From: Fibrobacterota bacterium
GTDB lineage: Bacteria > Fibrobacterota > Fibrobacteria > UBA11236
Reading direction: 5' to 3'
Length of the DNA stretch: 38,505 nt
NCBI GenBank assembly: GCA_019509785.1
Contig: JAEKLQ010000085.1
Span: 9,448-47,952 of the forward strand
The translations under genes and the position numbers were made by a program. The notes beneath the pieces are model-generated. The model did not search any database. It saw only the letters and a list, made by a program, of their open reading frames with translations, and was not told where the DNA came from. Shown here piece by piece: positions 26,021 to 34,203 of the stretch (position 1 is the first letter of the stretch; every line of letters begins with the position of its first letter).

Positions 26021-26873
26021 TCTGGCTCAAGACACGATAAGGGATGCGAAGGCTTCCGGGGGCATTACGTCCGTCCGGACGCTTCACGTGGAAGTCGGCG
26101 CCGCCGGTGCAAATCAGATTGCGCTTCTGGGCGAAGCTCCGGTACTTCTGGGAATTGGCGTGGGAGAGGCCATGGCAGTAGGTCTCGATGCCCTTCAGGC
26201 CGCATTCCACCAGCATCTCCAGCAGGTCGTCGCGATTGGTCTTGCAGGGATGGGCCAGCACCGGCACTCCGCCGGCATCCAGGATCAGCTCGATGGCCTC
26301 GGCGGGATTGAGTTTCACCGCATCCATGTCCGACATCAGTTCCGCATCATTCCCGAGGTACAAATTGAAAGCGTCCTGGAAGGTGGCCACGTATTCCTCG
26401 TCCACCAACTGGGCCGCGATATGGGCTCGGCCGATGCTTCCGCCATGGGCCCTGGCCGCGACCTGCTCGTAGCTTAAGCTCAAGCCCCGCTTTTCGAGCC
26501 TCTCCAGGATGGCCTTGGCCCGATCCACGCGGCGGGCGCGCAATTCGACCAAGGTCCGATTGAGGCGCAAATGGGTCGGGTCGAACATGTATCCCAGGAT
26601 ATGGATGTCGCTTCCGCCGATGGAGGAGGAAATCTCGACGCCGGGGATGAATTCCAATCCCCGGGATTCGGCATATTCGCGGCCGTCCTCGAAGGAATCG
26701 ATGTTGTCGTGGTCGGTCACCGCGATGGCGTTGAGGCCCTGCTCCAGGCAATAGTCGATGAGGTCCCGGACCGGCAGGGTCCCGTCGGAAAAGGTGGAGT
26801 GCATATGCAAATCCACGAATTCCTTGGGCTGTGGCGCTTCGCGACCCTGGCTGGCGAATTTCGTCGATTTCAT
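25980..26873 (-). CDS. PHP-domain phosphoesterase, probably 3',5'-nucleoside bisphosphate phosphatase / RNase AM type
   Basis: 297 residues from ATG 26873 (MKSTKFASQGREAPQPK...). A TTG at 26924 would add 17 residues with no support. The PHP metal-site motifs are in order: HMHSTFSDG, TDHDN, GVEIS, HP in VPVLAHPCKT, and GADFH near the end. A helical insertion between about residues 90 and 190 matches the YciV/TrpH group, which removes phosphate from pAp-type nucleotides and trims RNA 5' ends. It acts in the cytoplasm. It overlaps the convergent membrane-protein gene by 41 bases. The start site has no ribosome-binding sequence, and a TATAAT on the minus strand (26906-26901) lies about 28 bases upstream, giving a very short leader. 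Confidence 0.85.
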   Translation of the reverse strand: MKSTKFASQGREAPQPKEFVDLHMHSTFSDGTLPVRDLIDYCLEQGLNAIAVTDHDNIDSFEDGREYAESRGLEFIPGVEISSSIGGSDIHILGYMFDPTHLRLNRTLVELRARRVDRAKAILERLEKRGLSLSYEQVAARAHGGSIGRAHIAAQLVDEEYVATFQDAFNLYLGNDAELMSDMDAVKLNPAEAIELILDAGGVPVLAHPCKTNRDDLLEMLVECGLKGIETYCHGLSHANSQKYRSFAQKRNLICTGGADFHVKRPDGRNAPGSLRIPYRVLSQIKEAKVGAGASGR

Positions 26874-26990
26874 GAGATGAAGGGGACCATGGTAATCCCT
26901 ATTATAATACAAGCCGAGACCCAAGTGTGCGCGTCCCTTGGCTACATTTACCCTTTTTCGCGTAAATGGCCACCATTAACCGTTAGATCC

Positions 26991-27017
26991 ATGATTCACC
27001 CTATCGGAGCCCAATGA
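26991..27017 (+). promoter_or_regulatory. Eight-codon upstream reading frame duplicating the start of manC
   Basis: ATG at 26991 begins MIHPIGAQ and stops at a TGA (27015-27017) that overlaps the ATG of the guanylyltransferase gene (27014). The first five residues, MIHPI, are the same as those of the main protein, and 14 of the first 16 bases match. This looks like a short tandem duplication of the start region. If translated, it would couple termination to manC initiation; otherwise it is a relic of a duplicated start. Confidence 0.4.
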
Positions 27018-28093
27018 TCCACCCCATCGTCATGGCCGGGGGGCGCGGCGAGCGCTTCTGGCCTTACAGCAATGCCCAGCATCCCAAGCAACTCCTTCCC
27101 CTGGTGACCAAGAAGACCATGCTGGAGGATACCCTGGATAACATCCGGGCTTTCCAGAAGAGCGCCCGCACGCGGCTCATCATCGGGAAGAACCTGGAGA
27201 AGCCGGTCAAGAAACTGATGGGAAAGCGGCCCGGGGTCGAGATAGTCGCCGAGCCCGTGGGCCGCAATACCGCGCCGGCCGTGGCCTTGGCCTGCCGGCT
27301 TATCCAACGGGTCGATCCGGAAGGGGTGATGCTGGTCCTCACGGCCGACCACGCCATCCAGCCGCCCGCGAAGTTCGCGCAAGCCATGCGCGCCGCCGCC
27401 GCCATCGCCGCCGAGGGTAACGCCCTGGTTACCTTCGGGATCAAGCCGGATCGTCCCGAGGTGGGGTTCGGCTACATCGAGACCGATGGGGGAGATCGCC
27501 GGGTCGAGGGCCTGGCCGCCTTCGCCGTGAAACGCTTCGTGGAGAAGCCGGATCGGGCCACCGCCCAGGCCTACGTGGACTCGGGGCGATTCTTCTGGAA
27601 CAGCGGGATGTTCGCCTGGCGGGTCGATTACCTCTGGGAGCAGTTCCGCCAGCATCAGCCGGAAATCGCCAAGGTCTTCGAGGCGGCGGGAGATCTGAAT
27701 CCCAAATCGCCCGCCTTCGCGAAAAAACTGGCGAAGATTTACAAGACCGTGCCGGCCATCTCCATCGACAACGGCATTATGGAAAAAGCCGGGTCCATCC
27801 GCGTGGTGGTGCCGGAGTTCGGCTGGGATGATATCGGATCCTGGTCCGCCCTGGAGCGCTTGCACGCCCCCGATGAGGCCGGCAACCGCAAGGTGGGCCA
27901 ATGCCTGGCGTTGGACGCGAAGGGCAATACCTTGTTCTCGGACGGCGGGCTGGTGGCCGCCTTCGGCGTCTCGGACCTGTTGATCGTGCAGACGGGCGGA
28001 GTGACCTTGGTGCTACCCAAGGATAAGGCGCCGCAGTTGAAGGAGTTGGTCAAGCTGGCGCAGATGGACGCCAAGCTGAAGAAATTCCTTTAG
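27014..28093 (+). CDS. manC: Mannose-1-phosphate guanylyltransferase (GDP-mannose synthesis)
   Basis: 359 residues, the single-domain length without a fused isomerase. The nucleotidyltransferase signature MAGGRGERFWPYS with PKQLLPL is at the N-terminus; GRNTAPA and TADHAI mark the GTP and sugar-phosphate site; RFVEKPD, WNSGMF and EFGWDDIGSW follow as in the ManC/type II PMI family. The ATG at 27014 is preceded by CGGAG five bases upstream. The product GDP-mannose feeds polysaccharide, LPS or glycan synthesis, which fits the convergent GT9-like glycosyltransferase. It converges with that gene over 47 bases. Confidence 0.9.
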   Translation: MIHPIVMAGGRGERFWPYSNAQHPKQLLPLVTKKTMLEDTLDNIRAFQKSARTRLIIGKNLEKPVKKLMGKRPGVEIVAEPVGRNTAPAVALACRLIQRVDPEGVMLVLTADHAIQPPAKFAQAMRAAAAIAAEGNALVTFGIKPDRPEVGFGYIETDGGDRRVEGLAAFAVKRFVEKPDRATAQAYVDSGRFFWNSGMFAWRVDYLWEQFRQHQPEIAKVFEAAGDLNPKSPAFAKKLAKIYKTVPAISIDNGIMEKAGSIRVVVPEFGWDDIGSWSALERLHAPDEAGNRKVGQCLALDAKGNTLFSDGGLVAAFGVSDLLIVQTGGVTLVLPKDKAPQLKELVKLAQMDAKLKKFL

Positions 28094-28108
28094 CGCCGAT
28101 CCGCCGGA

Positions 28109-28136
28109 CCCGCAACATCGCCCCAATGATGGCGGG
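28109..28136. terminator. Stem-loop between convergent genes, possible two-way terminator
   Basis: CCCGC (28109-28113) plus CATC (28116-28119) can pair with GATG (28128-28131) plus GCGGG (28132-28136), leaving a two-base bulge and an eight-base loop. It sits in the 47 bases between the convergent manC and glycosyltransferase genes. There is no T-run on either side, so efficiency is uncertain. Confidence 0.4.
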
Positions 28137-28140
28137 GGCC

Positions 28141-29250
28141 CTAGATGCGGAGCGAGTGGCTCCCGGCGGCTTCCGCCTGGGGCTCCTCGTAGATGATCCG
28201 CATACGGCCGTTCAAAGCGCTCGTATCCCAGGCCCGATCCTCTCCGCCGAAATGGGCTTCCACGTCGGTATCGCCCAGGGAGGCGAGATGCAGCAGCGGC
28301 CCGTTCACGCCGATACTGGAACGCGTACTCGCGAAAAGGCCCAGCATGGTGCCGGTCGAATCGATCCGTTGGGCCGGGAAACCGGCCGTGAGATCGGGGG
28401 GCGGGGGAGGGGTTTGGAACAGGGAACCCGCGATACTGACGATCAACAAGGAACGCCCTTCGCTCCGCTCCGCGGGATCCGCGGCGATCTTGCGGAAGAG
28501 GGCATGTTCCCGGAGCGAATTCCCGTATTGCCACAGGAAAAGACGGGTGGCCTCCGGCCGGAGGCCTTCGGATTCCAATCGGCTTCTGGCGTCCTTGATG
28601 TTCCCGGGGGCCGGGGTCAGGCGCGCCCATTTCACCGCGATGGGTGATTCGGCGGCGTCCCACAGGGCTGCCGCTTGCGAGAAGCGACGGAGAAGATTGG
28701 ACGGCTCCGAGGGCCTTAGGACCACGTTCGCGAAACCTTCGGGGGCGTCGCCATTGGCTTGCACCCGGATCGGGGCCCGCGCGGCGCGAAGGATGAAGTG
28801 GAGCAGGGGAGGCGTACTCTCGCGCAAGTTGATGGACACGTCGGGCCGGAATTCCTCGGCGACGCGGCGCAATTCCAGGAAATGGGGCTCGCCCCAGTAC
28901 AGTTCGTCCTGTCGGATCCCGATTGTTTGATCATGGCCGTAAAGGGCGGCCAGGAATGCGGTTAACTGCTGGTTGGCCAGGAAGAGAAAGACCGTATCCG
29001 GGCGCTCGCGAACCAGGCTGCGCACGACCGGGAAAGCCACCAGGTTTTCCTGCAAGCCGTCCGGCAAGGCGAGCAGGATCCGCTTACATCCGGTCAGGGC
29101 TTCGCCCAGGCGGAAAGGTTTTTCGCCGGGTCCGGCTCCGGATTTCCCGCGGAGATATTCCCACATCCTGCGTTCGGACAGGAAATTGAGCGCTTTATAG
29201 GGCCATCGCTTGCCAATGCCCGGAGCGCCGCCTGGATTTTTCGAAGCCAT
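28141..29250 (-). CDS. Glycosyltransferase family 9-like (heptosyltransferase-type) protein
   Basis: 369 residues from ATG 29250. After about 55 basic residues the GT9 pattern appears: KRILLALPDGLQENLVAFPVVRSL, then FRPDVSINLRES, and a C-terminal donor half with STGTMLGLFASTRSSIGVNG and PLLHLASLGDTD. In canonical heptosyltransferases the last part reads like DTGPxHLA; here Asp is replaced (VNGPLLHLA), so donor choice or activity may differ. A Pro-run (TPPPPPDL) lies before the donor segment. It could be a sugar transferase for LPS core or another surface glycan, in keeping with manC next to it. The start lacks a ribosome site, and a minus-strand TATAAC lies about ten bases upstream, hinting at a leaderless message. 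Confidence 0.6.
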   Translation of the reverse strand: MASKNPGGAPGIGKRWPYKALNFLSERRMWEYLRGKSGAGPGEKPFRLGEALTGCKRILLALPDGLQENLVAFPVVRSLVRERPDTVFLFLANQQLTAFLAALYGHDQTIGIRQDELYWGEPHFLELRRVAEEFRPDVSINLRESTPPLLHFILRAARAPIRVQANGDAPEGFANVVLRPSEPSNLLRRFSQAAALWDAAESPIAVKWARLTPAPGNIKDARSRLESEGLRPEATRLFLWQYGNSLREHALFRKIAADPAERSEGRSLLIVSIAGSLFQTPPPPPDLTAGFPAQRIDSTGTMLGLFASTRSSIGVNGPLLHLASLGDTDVEAHFGGEDRAWDTSALNGRMRIIYEEPQAEAAGSHSLRI

Positions 29251-29277
29251 AAGGGTTATACTGGCTAAAGATAATCC

Positions 29278-31482
29278 ATGATAGCTGCGCTCACGGCTTT
29301 GCAGATAGTCCCCGCCATCCTCCTGGCGCTTTTAGGGGCTCCCTTGCTGCCCGTATTTGGCCATACCCATTACGAGGCCAGTCTCTTGGCTGGTCTTCTG
29401 GGCCTGGCCGTGGTCTTCCTGCTGGTCACCCGATCGGGAAAGGGCCCCTACGGCATTTCGGGTTTCGCGGGCGCGGCGTGGATTTTCGCGTTGGCTTGGT
29501 GCGGCGTGCACCTGCTGGGAGGCGTCAGTTTCCGCCTGAATATGGTTTTGGCCTTGGCCGCCGCCGCATTCATCGGAACCCAATCCCATCCCCTGCATTC
29601 GGTTTATGTCATCCTCCTCACCATCGGAGTGGCGGTGGTCGAGGTTTCCAACCGGCTCTATGGCTGGCTCCCCCATGCCACGCCTACCGAAATCCAGAAC
29701 ATCCCCGAATACGTTTTCTCGATTTTCTTCCCGATCCTCACCGTGGTTTTGTTCCAGGCGGTCCTGCTCGGATTCAAACGCGGATTCGCGACCGCGGGCG
29801 CTCCCGCCCGTCCGGCGCCGCCGCCTGCCGTAGCCGCCGCGGCCTTGGCGGTGGACAAACCGGTTCCCAAGGGTTCGGTTATCATGGGCGCAGATCATAC
29901 CCACGACGACCCGGCGGCGGCCACCCAGTTCTTCAACCGCGTCTACCTGGAAAACCAGGGGGACCAGGCCCTGAAGGACATGAAGGACATCCTGCAGACC
30001 GTGGTCCTCTTCATGAGCCGGAATTTCCGGGCCTATACTTCCATCGGATTCCTGGCCTCGGAACACGCGGACAAGCTGACCATCAACGCGGTGGTGACCA
30101 AGAGCCACAACCTGAACTACGAATGCGAAATCGAATTCGGCAAAGGCCTGATCGGCTCGGCGGTCAATAAGCCCGGCGGCTTCATTACGGGGAACCTCCG
30201 CTCCTACGACGGCGATCTGCAGTACTACAAGGAGACGGAGAACATCAATTCCGTGATGATCATGCGCGTCATGGACAACCAGAGCAAGCGCATCCAGGGC
30301 CTGCTCCTGGTGGACTCCGAGAACATGCGCGCCTTCACCGATGAACACAAAGAGCTGATGAACCGGTTCACGCAGATTGCCTCGGCCATGATCACCAGCG
30401 TCAAGCTTACCTATCAGATGAACAAGGTGGCCATCCAGGCCGATCTGCAATACGAAATCGCCAAGAAGCTTTCCGAAGCCCTGAAGGTGGAGGAAGTCAT
30501 CGAGGTGCTCACCCAGTCCCTGATGCGCACCTTCGAGCATGACCGCTTGATCATCGCGGCCTACAATCCGGCCAGCTCGAAAGGGGCCATCTGGCGGGTG
30601 ATCGGGGATCCGGGCGGCGTCGCCGAGGGTATGGAGTTCGACATCCAGGACACGCGTAGCTTGTACGGGAGCGTGTTCCGGAACCGCCGGTCCATCGTTT
30701 CCCAGGGCTTCCGCCACGAGACCAAGTTCCTCCGCTTCGATCGGGACGAGCCGATGGACGCCAAGCCGCAGGACATCCTCATCGCGCCCATCCACGATGA
30801 TCGCCAGGCGGTATGGGCGGTGGTGGGCCTGGAATCCAACCGGTCCGGGACCTACTCCCAATCCGAATTGCAGTTGCTCAAGACCATTATGGCCAACGTT
30901 TCCACGGCCCTCACCAAGGCCCGCATGTATACGGAGATGGAGAAGTTGGCCACCATCGACGGCCTGACCCAGATCGCCAACCATCGCAAGTTCCAGGACA
31001 TCATGACCATGGAGATGGAGCGGTCCCAGCGCTACAATACCCCGCTTACCTTGCTCTTGATGGACATCGATCATTTCAAGAAGTTCAACGATACCTACGG
31101 CCACCCGGTAGGCGATCTGGTGCTGCAGATGGTGGCCAAGGCATTGCAAGGATCGATCCGCAATACGGATTATTGCGCCCGCTACGGTGGCGAGGAGTTC
31201 GTGGTAGTATTGATCCAGGCAGACGAGGAGCAGTCGCGCGTCCTGGCCGAGCGCGTGCGCAAGGCGGTGGAATCCATGCAGGTCCGCAACGAGGACAAGA
31301 TCCTGAGGGTAACCGTTTCCGTCGGGAGCGCGACTTTCCCGTTCGACGGCGCCGACAAGCAGGAGCTGATCGACAACGCCGATAAGGCCATGTACGCCTC
31401 CAAGCAGGGGGGCCGTAACCGGGTATCCTTCTTCTCCGAAGTGAAGAATACCCCGGCGGGGATTGCTCCGCAGCCGCATTGA
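29278..31482 (+). CDS. Membrane-bound diguanylate cyclase, GAF-GAF-GGDEF
   Basis: 734 residues from ATG 29278. About six membrane helices occupy residues 1-165, followed by an Ala/Pro linker, a first GAF-like domain (about 220-365), a second (about 390-545) and a GGDEF domain (about 560-715). The active site is GGEEF (637-641) within RYGGEEFVVVL, preceded by the metal-binding DIDHFKKFNDTYGH. RNTD (628-631) stands five residues before GGEEF, which is the inhibitory I-site RxxD. It therefore should make cyclic di-GMP from two GTP and be restrained by its product. Signals sensed by the GAF and membrane parts are unknown. It is divergent from the GT9 gene; TATACT at 29257-29262 may be its -10. 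Confidence 0.92.
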   Translation: MIAALTALQIVPAILLALLGAPLLPVFGHTHYEASLLAGLLGLAVVFLLVTRSGKGPYGISGFAGAAWIFALAWCGVHLLGGVSFRLNMVLALAAAAFIGTQSHPLHSVYVILLTIGVAVVEVSNRLYGWLPHATPTEIQNIPEYVFSIFFPILTVVLFQAVLLGFKRGFATAGAPARPAPPPAVAAAALAVDKPVPKGSVIMGADHTHDDPAAATQFFNRVYLENQGDQALKDMKDILQTVVLFMSRNFRAYTSIGFLASEHADKLTINAVVTKSHNLNYECEIEFGKGLIGSAVNKPGGFITGNLRSYDGDLQYYKETENINSVMIMRVMDNQSKRIQGLLLVDSENMRAFTDEHKELMNRFTQIASAMITSVKLTYQMNKVAIQADLQYEIAKKLSEALKVEEVIEVLTQSLMRTFEHDRLIIAAYNPASSKGAIWRVIGDPGGVAEGMEFDIQDTRSLYGSVFRNRRSIVSQGFRHETKFLRFDRDEPMDAKPQDILIAPIHDDRQAVWAVVGLESNRSGTYSQSELQLLKTIMANVSTALTKARMYTEMEKLATIDGLTQIANHRKFQDIMTMEMERSQRYNTPLTLLLMDIDHFKKFNDTYGHPVGDLVLQMVAKALQGSIRNTDYCARYGGEEFVVVLIQADEEQSRVLAERVRKAVESMQVRNEDKILRVTVSVGSATFPFDGADKQELIDNADKAMYASKQGGRNRVSFFSEVKNTPAGIAPQPH

Positions 31483-31590
31483 AGAGGGTAAAGGGTAAAG
31501 GGTAAAGGGTAAAGGGTAAAGTCGGCGCTGCGCGCCGGTGGGTCGATACGAAGGTATCCAAACCCTTTACCCTTTACCCTTTACCCCTCT
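31483..31590. repeat. Inverted heptamer arrays (GGGTAAA)5 and (TTTACCC)3 with two inner hairpins
   Basis: Starting right after the cyclase stop, GGGTAAA is repeated five times without change (31486-31520). The complementary TTTACCC is repeated three times (31566-31586), with a further CCC before it, so at least 24 bases can pair perfectly. The flanks AGAG and CTCT extend the symmetry. Between the arms are two small hairpins: CGGCGC-TGC-GCGCCG (31523-31537) and GATAC-GAAG-GTATC (31545-31558). The whole 108 bases could fold as a cruciform or cloverleaf. Each arm also has four or more GGG runs with TAAA spacers on one strand, fitting intramolecular G-quadruplexes. It may end the cyclase message, or be a mobile REPIN/MITE-like element. 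No target-site duplication is evident. Confidence 0.85.
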
Positions 31591-31618
31591 CCTAAACTCG
31601 AATTCCTACTATTTCCCC

Positions 31619-32506
31619 ATGGCGAAAATTCTCGTCGCCGGCCCCAATCCGGCCTGGCAGAAGGTCATGGTCTTCGGCGAGTTCCGTCCCGGCCAGGTTA
31701 ACCGCGCCTCGCAATCCCTCTCCATGGCCTCGGGCAAAGGCATCAATGCCGCCAAAGTTCTGAAGCGCCTGGGCCATGAGGTTACCGTGCTGCAAATCGT
31801 GGGCGGGATCAACGGTCGGAGGATCCTGGAGGCGTGCGCCAAATTAGGGTTGGCGAGCCTGCACGTGGAAGTTCCCGAAGAGTCCCGTTTGTGCGTGACC
31901 CTGGCGGACGGGCGGGGGGAAACTTCCGAGATCATCGAACCTTTCCGCCTGTCGGCGCCGGCCGTCGATCGCTTGCTGGACCTGCTGCCGCGCGACCGGG
32001 AAGCCTTCGACGGAATCGCCCTCCTGGGCACCGTCCCGCCGGGCGCCGGCGCGGGCCTGTATGACGCGATACTCGAGCGTCTGCACCCGCGCGTTTCCGT
32101 GATCGACGCCTGGCAGGATGTCGGGATCGCAGTTTTCGCCAAGGCCACCGCCGTCAAGATGAACCGCTCCGAGTACGCGAATCTGGAAAAGCGCGTGGGC
32201 GCGCCCGCCCTCGCGGGGATCCCGTTCCTATTGACCGCCGGAGGCGGGGAAGCCTGCGTGTTACGGTCGGGCCGGGTCGAGGCCCGCATCAGCCCGCCCG
32301 GCCTGGGGCAGATGGCCAATGCCATCGGGGCGGGGGACACCGTGACCGCGGGCCTGACCCATTTCCTCCTCGCGGGGGAGCCTCCCGTGGAAGCCTTCCG
32401 GCGGGCCCTGGCGATGGGCTCGGCCAGTTGCCTCAAGTACCCTCCCGCCGAATACGCCGAGGGCGATTACCAACGCTTGCTGGCCGAGACCGTGATCCTC
32501 CCATGA
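31619..32506 (+). CDS. PfkB-family sugar kinase, 1-phosphofructokinase / tagatose-6-phosphate kinase type
   Basis: 295 residues from ATG 31619 (MAKILVAGPNPAWQKVMVF...). The frame extends upstream through the heptamer element without a start in a plausible setting. The PfkB pattern is complete: NPAWQK at the N-terminus, GKGINAAKVLKRLGH, and the ATP/catalytic motif ANAIGAGDTVTAGL with the base Asp. This subgroup phosphorylates a sugar phosphate such as fructose 1-phosphate. It shares ATGA with the next gene, so it heads a coupled operon with two menaquinone genes, an odd partnership. No ribosome site is seen; the heptamer element ends 28 bases upstream. Confidence 0.85.
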   Translation: MAKILVAGPNPAWQKVMVFGEFRPGQVNRASQSLSMASGKGINAAKVLKRLGHEVTVLQIVGGINGRRILEACAKLGLASLHVEVPEESRLCVTLADGRGETSEIIEPFRLSAPAVDRLLDLLPRDREAFDGIALLGTVPPGAGAGLYDAILERLHPRVSVIDAWQDVGIAVFAKATAVKMNRSEYANLEKRVGAPALAGIPFLLTAGGGEACVLRSGRVEARISPPGLGQMANAIGAGDTVTAGLTHFLLAGEPPVEAFRRALAMGSASCLKYPPAEYAEGDYQRLLAETVILP

Positions 32507-33198
32507 TCCTGCTTTGCGCCGCCACACGCATGGAGATGGACGCCTGCCTGGGTCCCTTGGGAGAAGCATTCGCTTCCCTCCCCTCGGGACCTCGCCCGTG
32601 GACCCGCCGCCGCGGCCGCGTGCTGCTGGCCGTCACCGGGCCCGGGATCCCGCTCACCCTGGCGCGCTTGATGCCGTTGGTATTATCCGAACGTCCTTCC
32701 GCCCTCGTGGATATCGGGATCGCCGGCGCCTATGCCGGATCGGGGCTGTCCATCGGCGACCTGGTGATGGGGGAGAACGAGCGGTTCGGGGATCTAGGCA
32801 TGGAGACGCCGGAACCGCAGGCGTTCCTGCCCATGTCCGGATTCGATTGGAGCGATCCTATCTATGCGAGTCCCCTGGCCTTGAGCCTGGATCCTCTGGG
32901 GCCGTTGGATCCATCGGGGAAGGCTGCGGCGCCTAAGCGCGCGCGGGGTTGCACGGTGAACGCCTGTACCGGGACCGCCGCGACCGGCGCGCGCCGACGC
33001 GCCACGACCGGGGCCGATTTCGAATCCATGGAGGGGGCCGCCGCGGCCCTGGCCGGCCTCGAGGCCGGGATACCGGTGGCGGAACTACGCGCCATTTCCA
33101 ATGCCGCCGCGGATCGGGACATGCGTCCGGAGAACATCGGCTTGGCTTTGCGGGCCTTGGGAAGCTTCGTCTCCGCTTGGTTGGAGCGATCGGCATGA
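32503..33198 (+). CDS. mqnB: Futalosine hydrolase
   Basis: 231 residues; the ATG overlaps the previous stop (ATGA). The nucleoside-phosphorylase-like fold is marked by MILLCAATRMEMDACL, then VDIGIAGAYAGSGLSIGDLV and, near the end, GADFESMEGAAAA with RAISNAAADRD. This is the pattern of MqnB, which removes hypoxanthine from futalosine in the menaquinone pathway that bypasses the classical Men enzymes. The neighbour mqnD supports the call. An Arg/Ala-rich stretch (ATGARRRATT) before the active-site segment is locally unusual but in frame. Confidence 0.85.
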   Translation: MILLCAATRMEMDACLGPLGEAFASLPSGPRPWTRRRGRVLLAVTGPGIPLTLARLMPLVLSERPSALVDIGIAGAYAGSGLSIGDLVMGENERFGDLGMETPEPQAFLPMSGFDWSDPIYASPLALSLDPLGPLDPSGKAAAPKRARGCTVNACTGTAATGARRRATTGADFESMEGAAAALAGLEAGIPVAELRAISNAAADRDMRPENIGLALRALGSFVSAWLERSA

Positions 33199-34073
33199 AT
33201 CTCTCCATCGCCATTTCGCCTTGCCCGAACGACGTCTTCATCTTCGCCGGGCTTATAACGGGGGCGGTGCGCCGCCCTGGATACGAGTTCGCTTTCGAAT
33301 TCCTGGAACTGGAATCCCTCAACGCCGGCGCGCGTGAAGGACGCTGGGAGATCGCCAAGATCAGTTATGCCAATGCCGCGGGCCTGCCCGGGTACCGCTT
33401 GCTGCGTTGCGGCGGAGCCTTGGGCCGGGGCTGCGGCCCACTCTTGCTCGCCAACCGCGCCGGGGCGGAGGGCAAGGCCGTTTTCGATCCGTCGGCCCCG
33501 GTTCTGGTCCCCGGGCAACGCACCACCGCCCATCTCCTGCTCGAGTTCTTCCACCGTAACGGGCAAGTTACGGGGGGCGGATCCTCGCGGCCCGATGCGC
33601 CACTGAGGAAAGCGTTCGTCCCGTTCGACGCGCTCTATCGGCGCCTGTTGGGATCGGAGCCCTGCCAGGGCGTCGTCATCCATGAGATGCGCTTCACCTA
33701 CGCCCGGGATGGGCTATTTCTGGTACGCGACCTGGGCGAGTTCTGGGAGAGCGCCACCGGGCATCCCATCCCCCTGGGGGCCGTAGCGCTCGCTTTGGCC
33801 GCCGAAGCCCGCGCGCCCGGACTGGGGATAGCCGTGGAGGACGCCATCCGGGCGAGCCTGGACTGGTCCTACGCCCACGAAGCCGAGGCCCTGGCCTTGT
33901 GCCGCCACCACTCGCAATCGATGGACGAGTCGGTACTCCGATCGCATATCGCCCTGTACGTGAACGCGTTCAGCCGCGATCTGGGGCCGGAGGGCGATCG
34001 GGCGGTGGCGCATTTCCTGGAACTGCAAGCCCGCTTCTCCCTTCCTGACCCCCATTCTTTCCGCGGATCCTGA
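33195..34073 (+). CDS. mqnD: 1,4-dihydroxy-6-naphthoate synthase
   Basis: 292 residues, ATG 33195 overlapping the mqnB stop (ATGA), with GGAG nine bases upstream. The hallmark SPCPNDVFIFAGL opens the protein, followed by ISYANA and, later, a VIHEMRFTY segment with GHPIPLG, all typical of the periplasmic-binding-protein-like MqnD fold. It converts the cyclic de-hypoxanthine futalosine intermediate to 1,4-dihydroxy-6-naphthoate, two steps after MqnB. The other futalosine genes (mqnA, mqnC) are not in this window. It is the last gene before a 172-base gap and the flagellar operon. Confidence 0.9.
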   Translation: MNLSIAISPCPNDVFIFAGLITGAVRRPGYEFAFEFLELESLNAGAREGRWEIAKISYANAAGLPGYRLLRCGGALGRGCGPLLLANRAGAEGKAVFDPSAPVLVPGQRTTAHLLLEFFHRNGQVTGGGSSRPDAPLRKAFVPFDALYRRLLGSEPCQGVVIHEMRFTYARDGLFLVRDLGEFWESATGHPIPLGAVALALAAEARAPGLGIAVEDAIRASLDWSYAHEAEALALCRHHSQSMDESVLRSHIALYVNAFSRDLGPEGDRAVAHFLELQARFSLPDPHSFRGS

Positions 34074-34085
34074 AGCGGAACTTCC

Positions 34086-34125
34086 AGGGAAGAATTTTCC
34101 CTAGCTTCCCAAACCCGGGAAAGCT
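34086..34125 (+). terminator. Two stem-loops after mqnD, possible terminator
   Basis: AGGGAA-GAATT-TTCCCT (34086-34102) forms a six-base-pair stem. Immediately after, AGCTTCCC and GGGAAAGCT (34103-34125) pair with one bulged A and are followed by TT. The pair lies 12 bases after the mqnD stop. Neither has a long T-run, so this is a candidate only. Confidence 0.4.
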
Positions 34126-34203
34126 TTGCCCCCGGCCCTTACGGACTCCCGGATGACGGCCTTTTCCTGGCCCGTTTAGCCCTTTTTTCCGTCTCCGCGG
34201 GGA

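Noticed and set aside
29332-31479. Minus-strand open frame of 715 codons
   Set aside because: Fully antisense to the diguanylate cyclase, which has intact GGEEF, I-site and GAF domains.
31486-31586. CRISPR array or telomere-like repeat
   Set aside because: Units are seven bases with no spacers, and the two arrays are inverted, so it is not CRISPR. Resemblance to eukaryotic telomere repeats is superficial: the unit is GGGTAAA and the site is internal.
34164-34181. Another sigma-54 candidate (TGGCCCG...) upstream of flgF
   Set aside because: The -12 position has CC rather than GC at the required ten-base spacing; the site at 34204 is far better.
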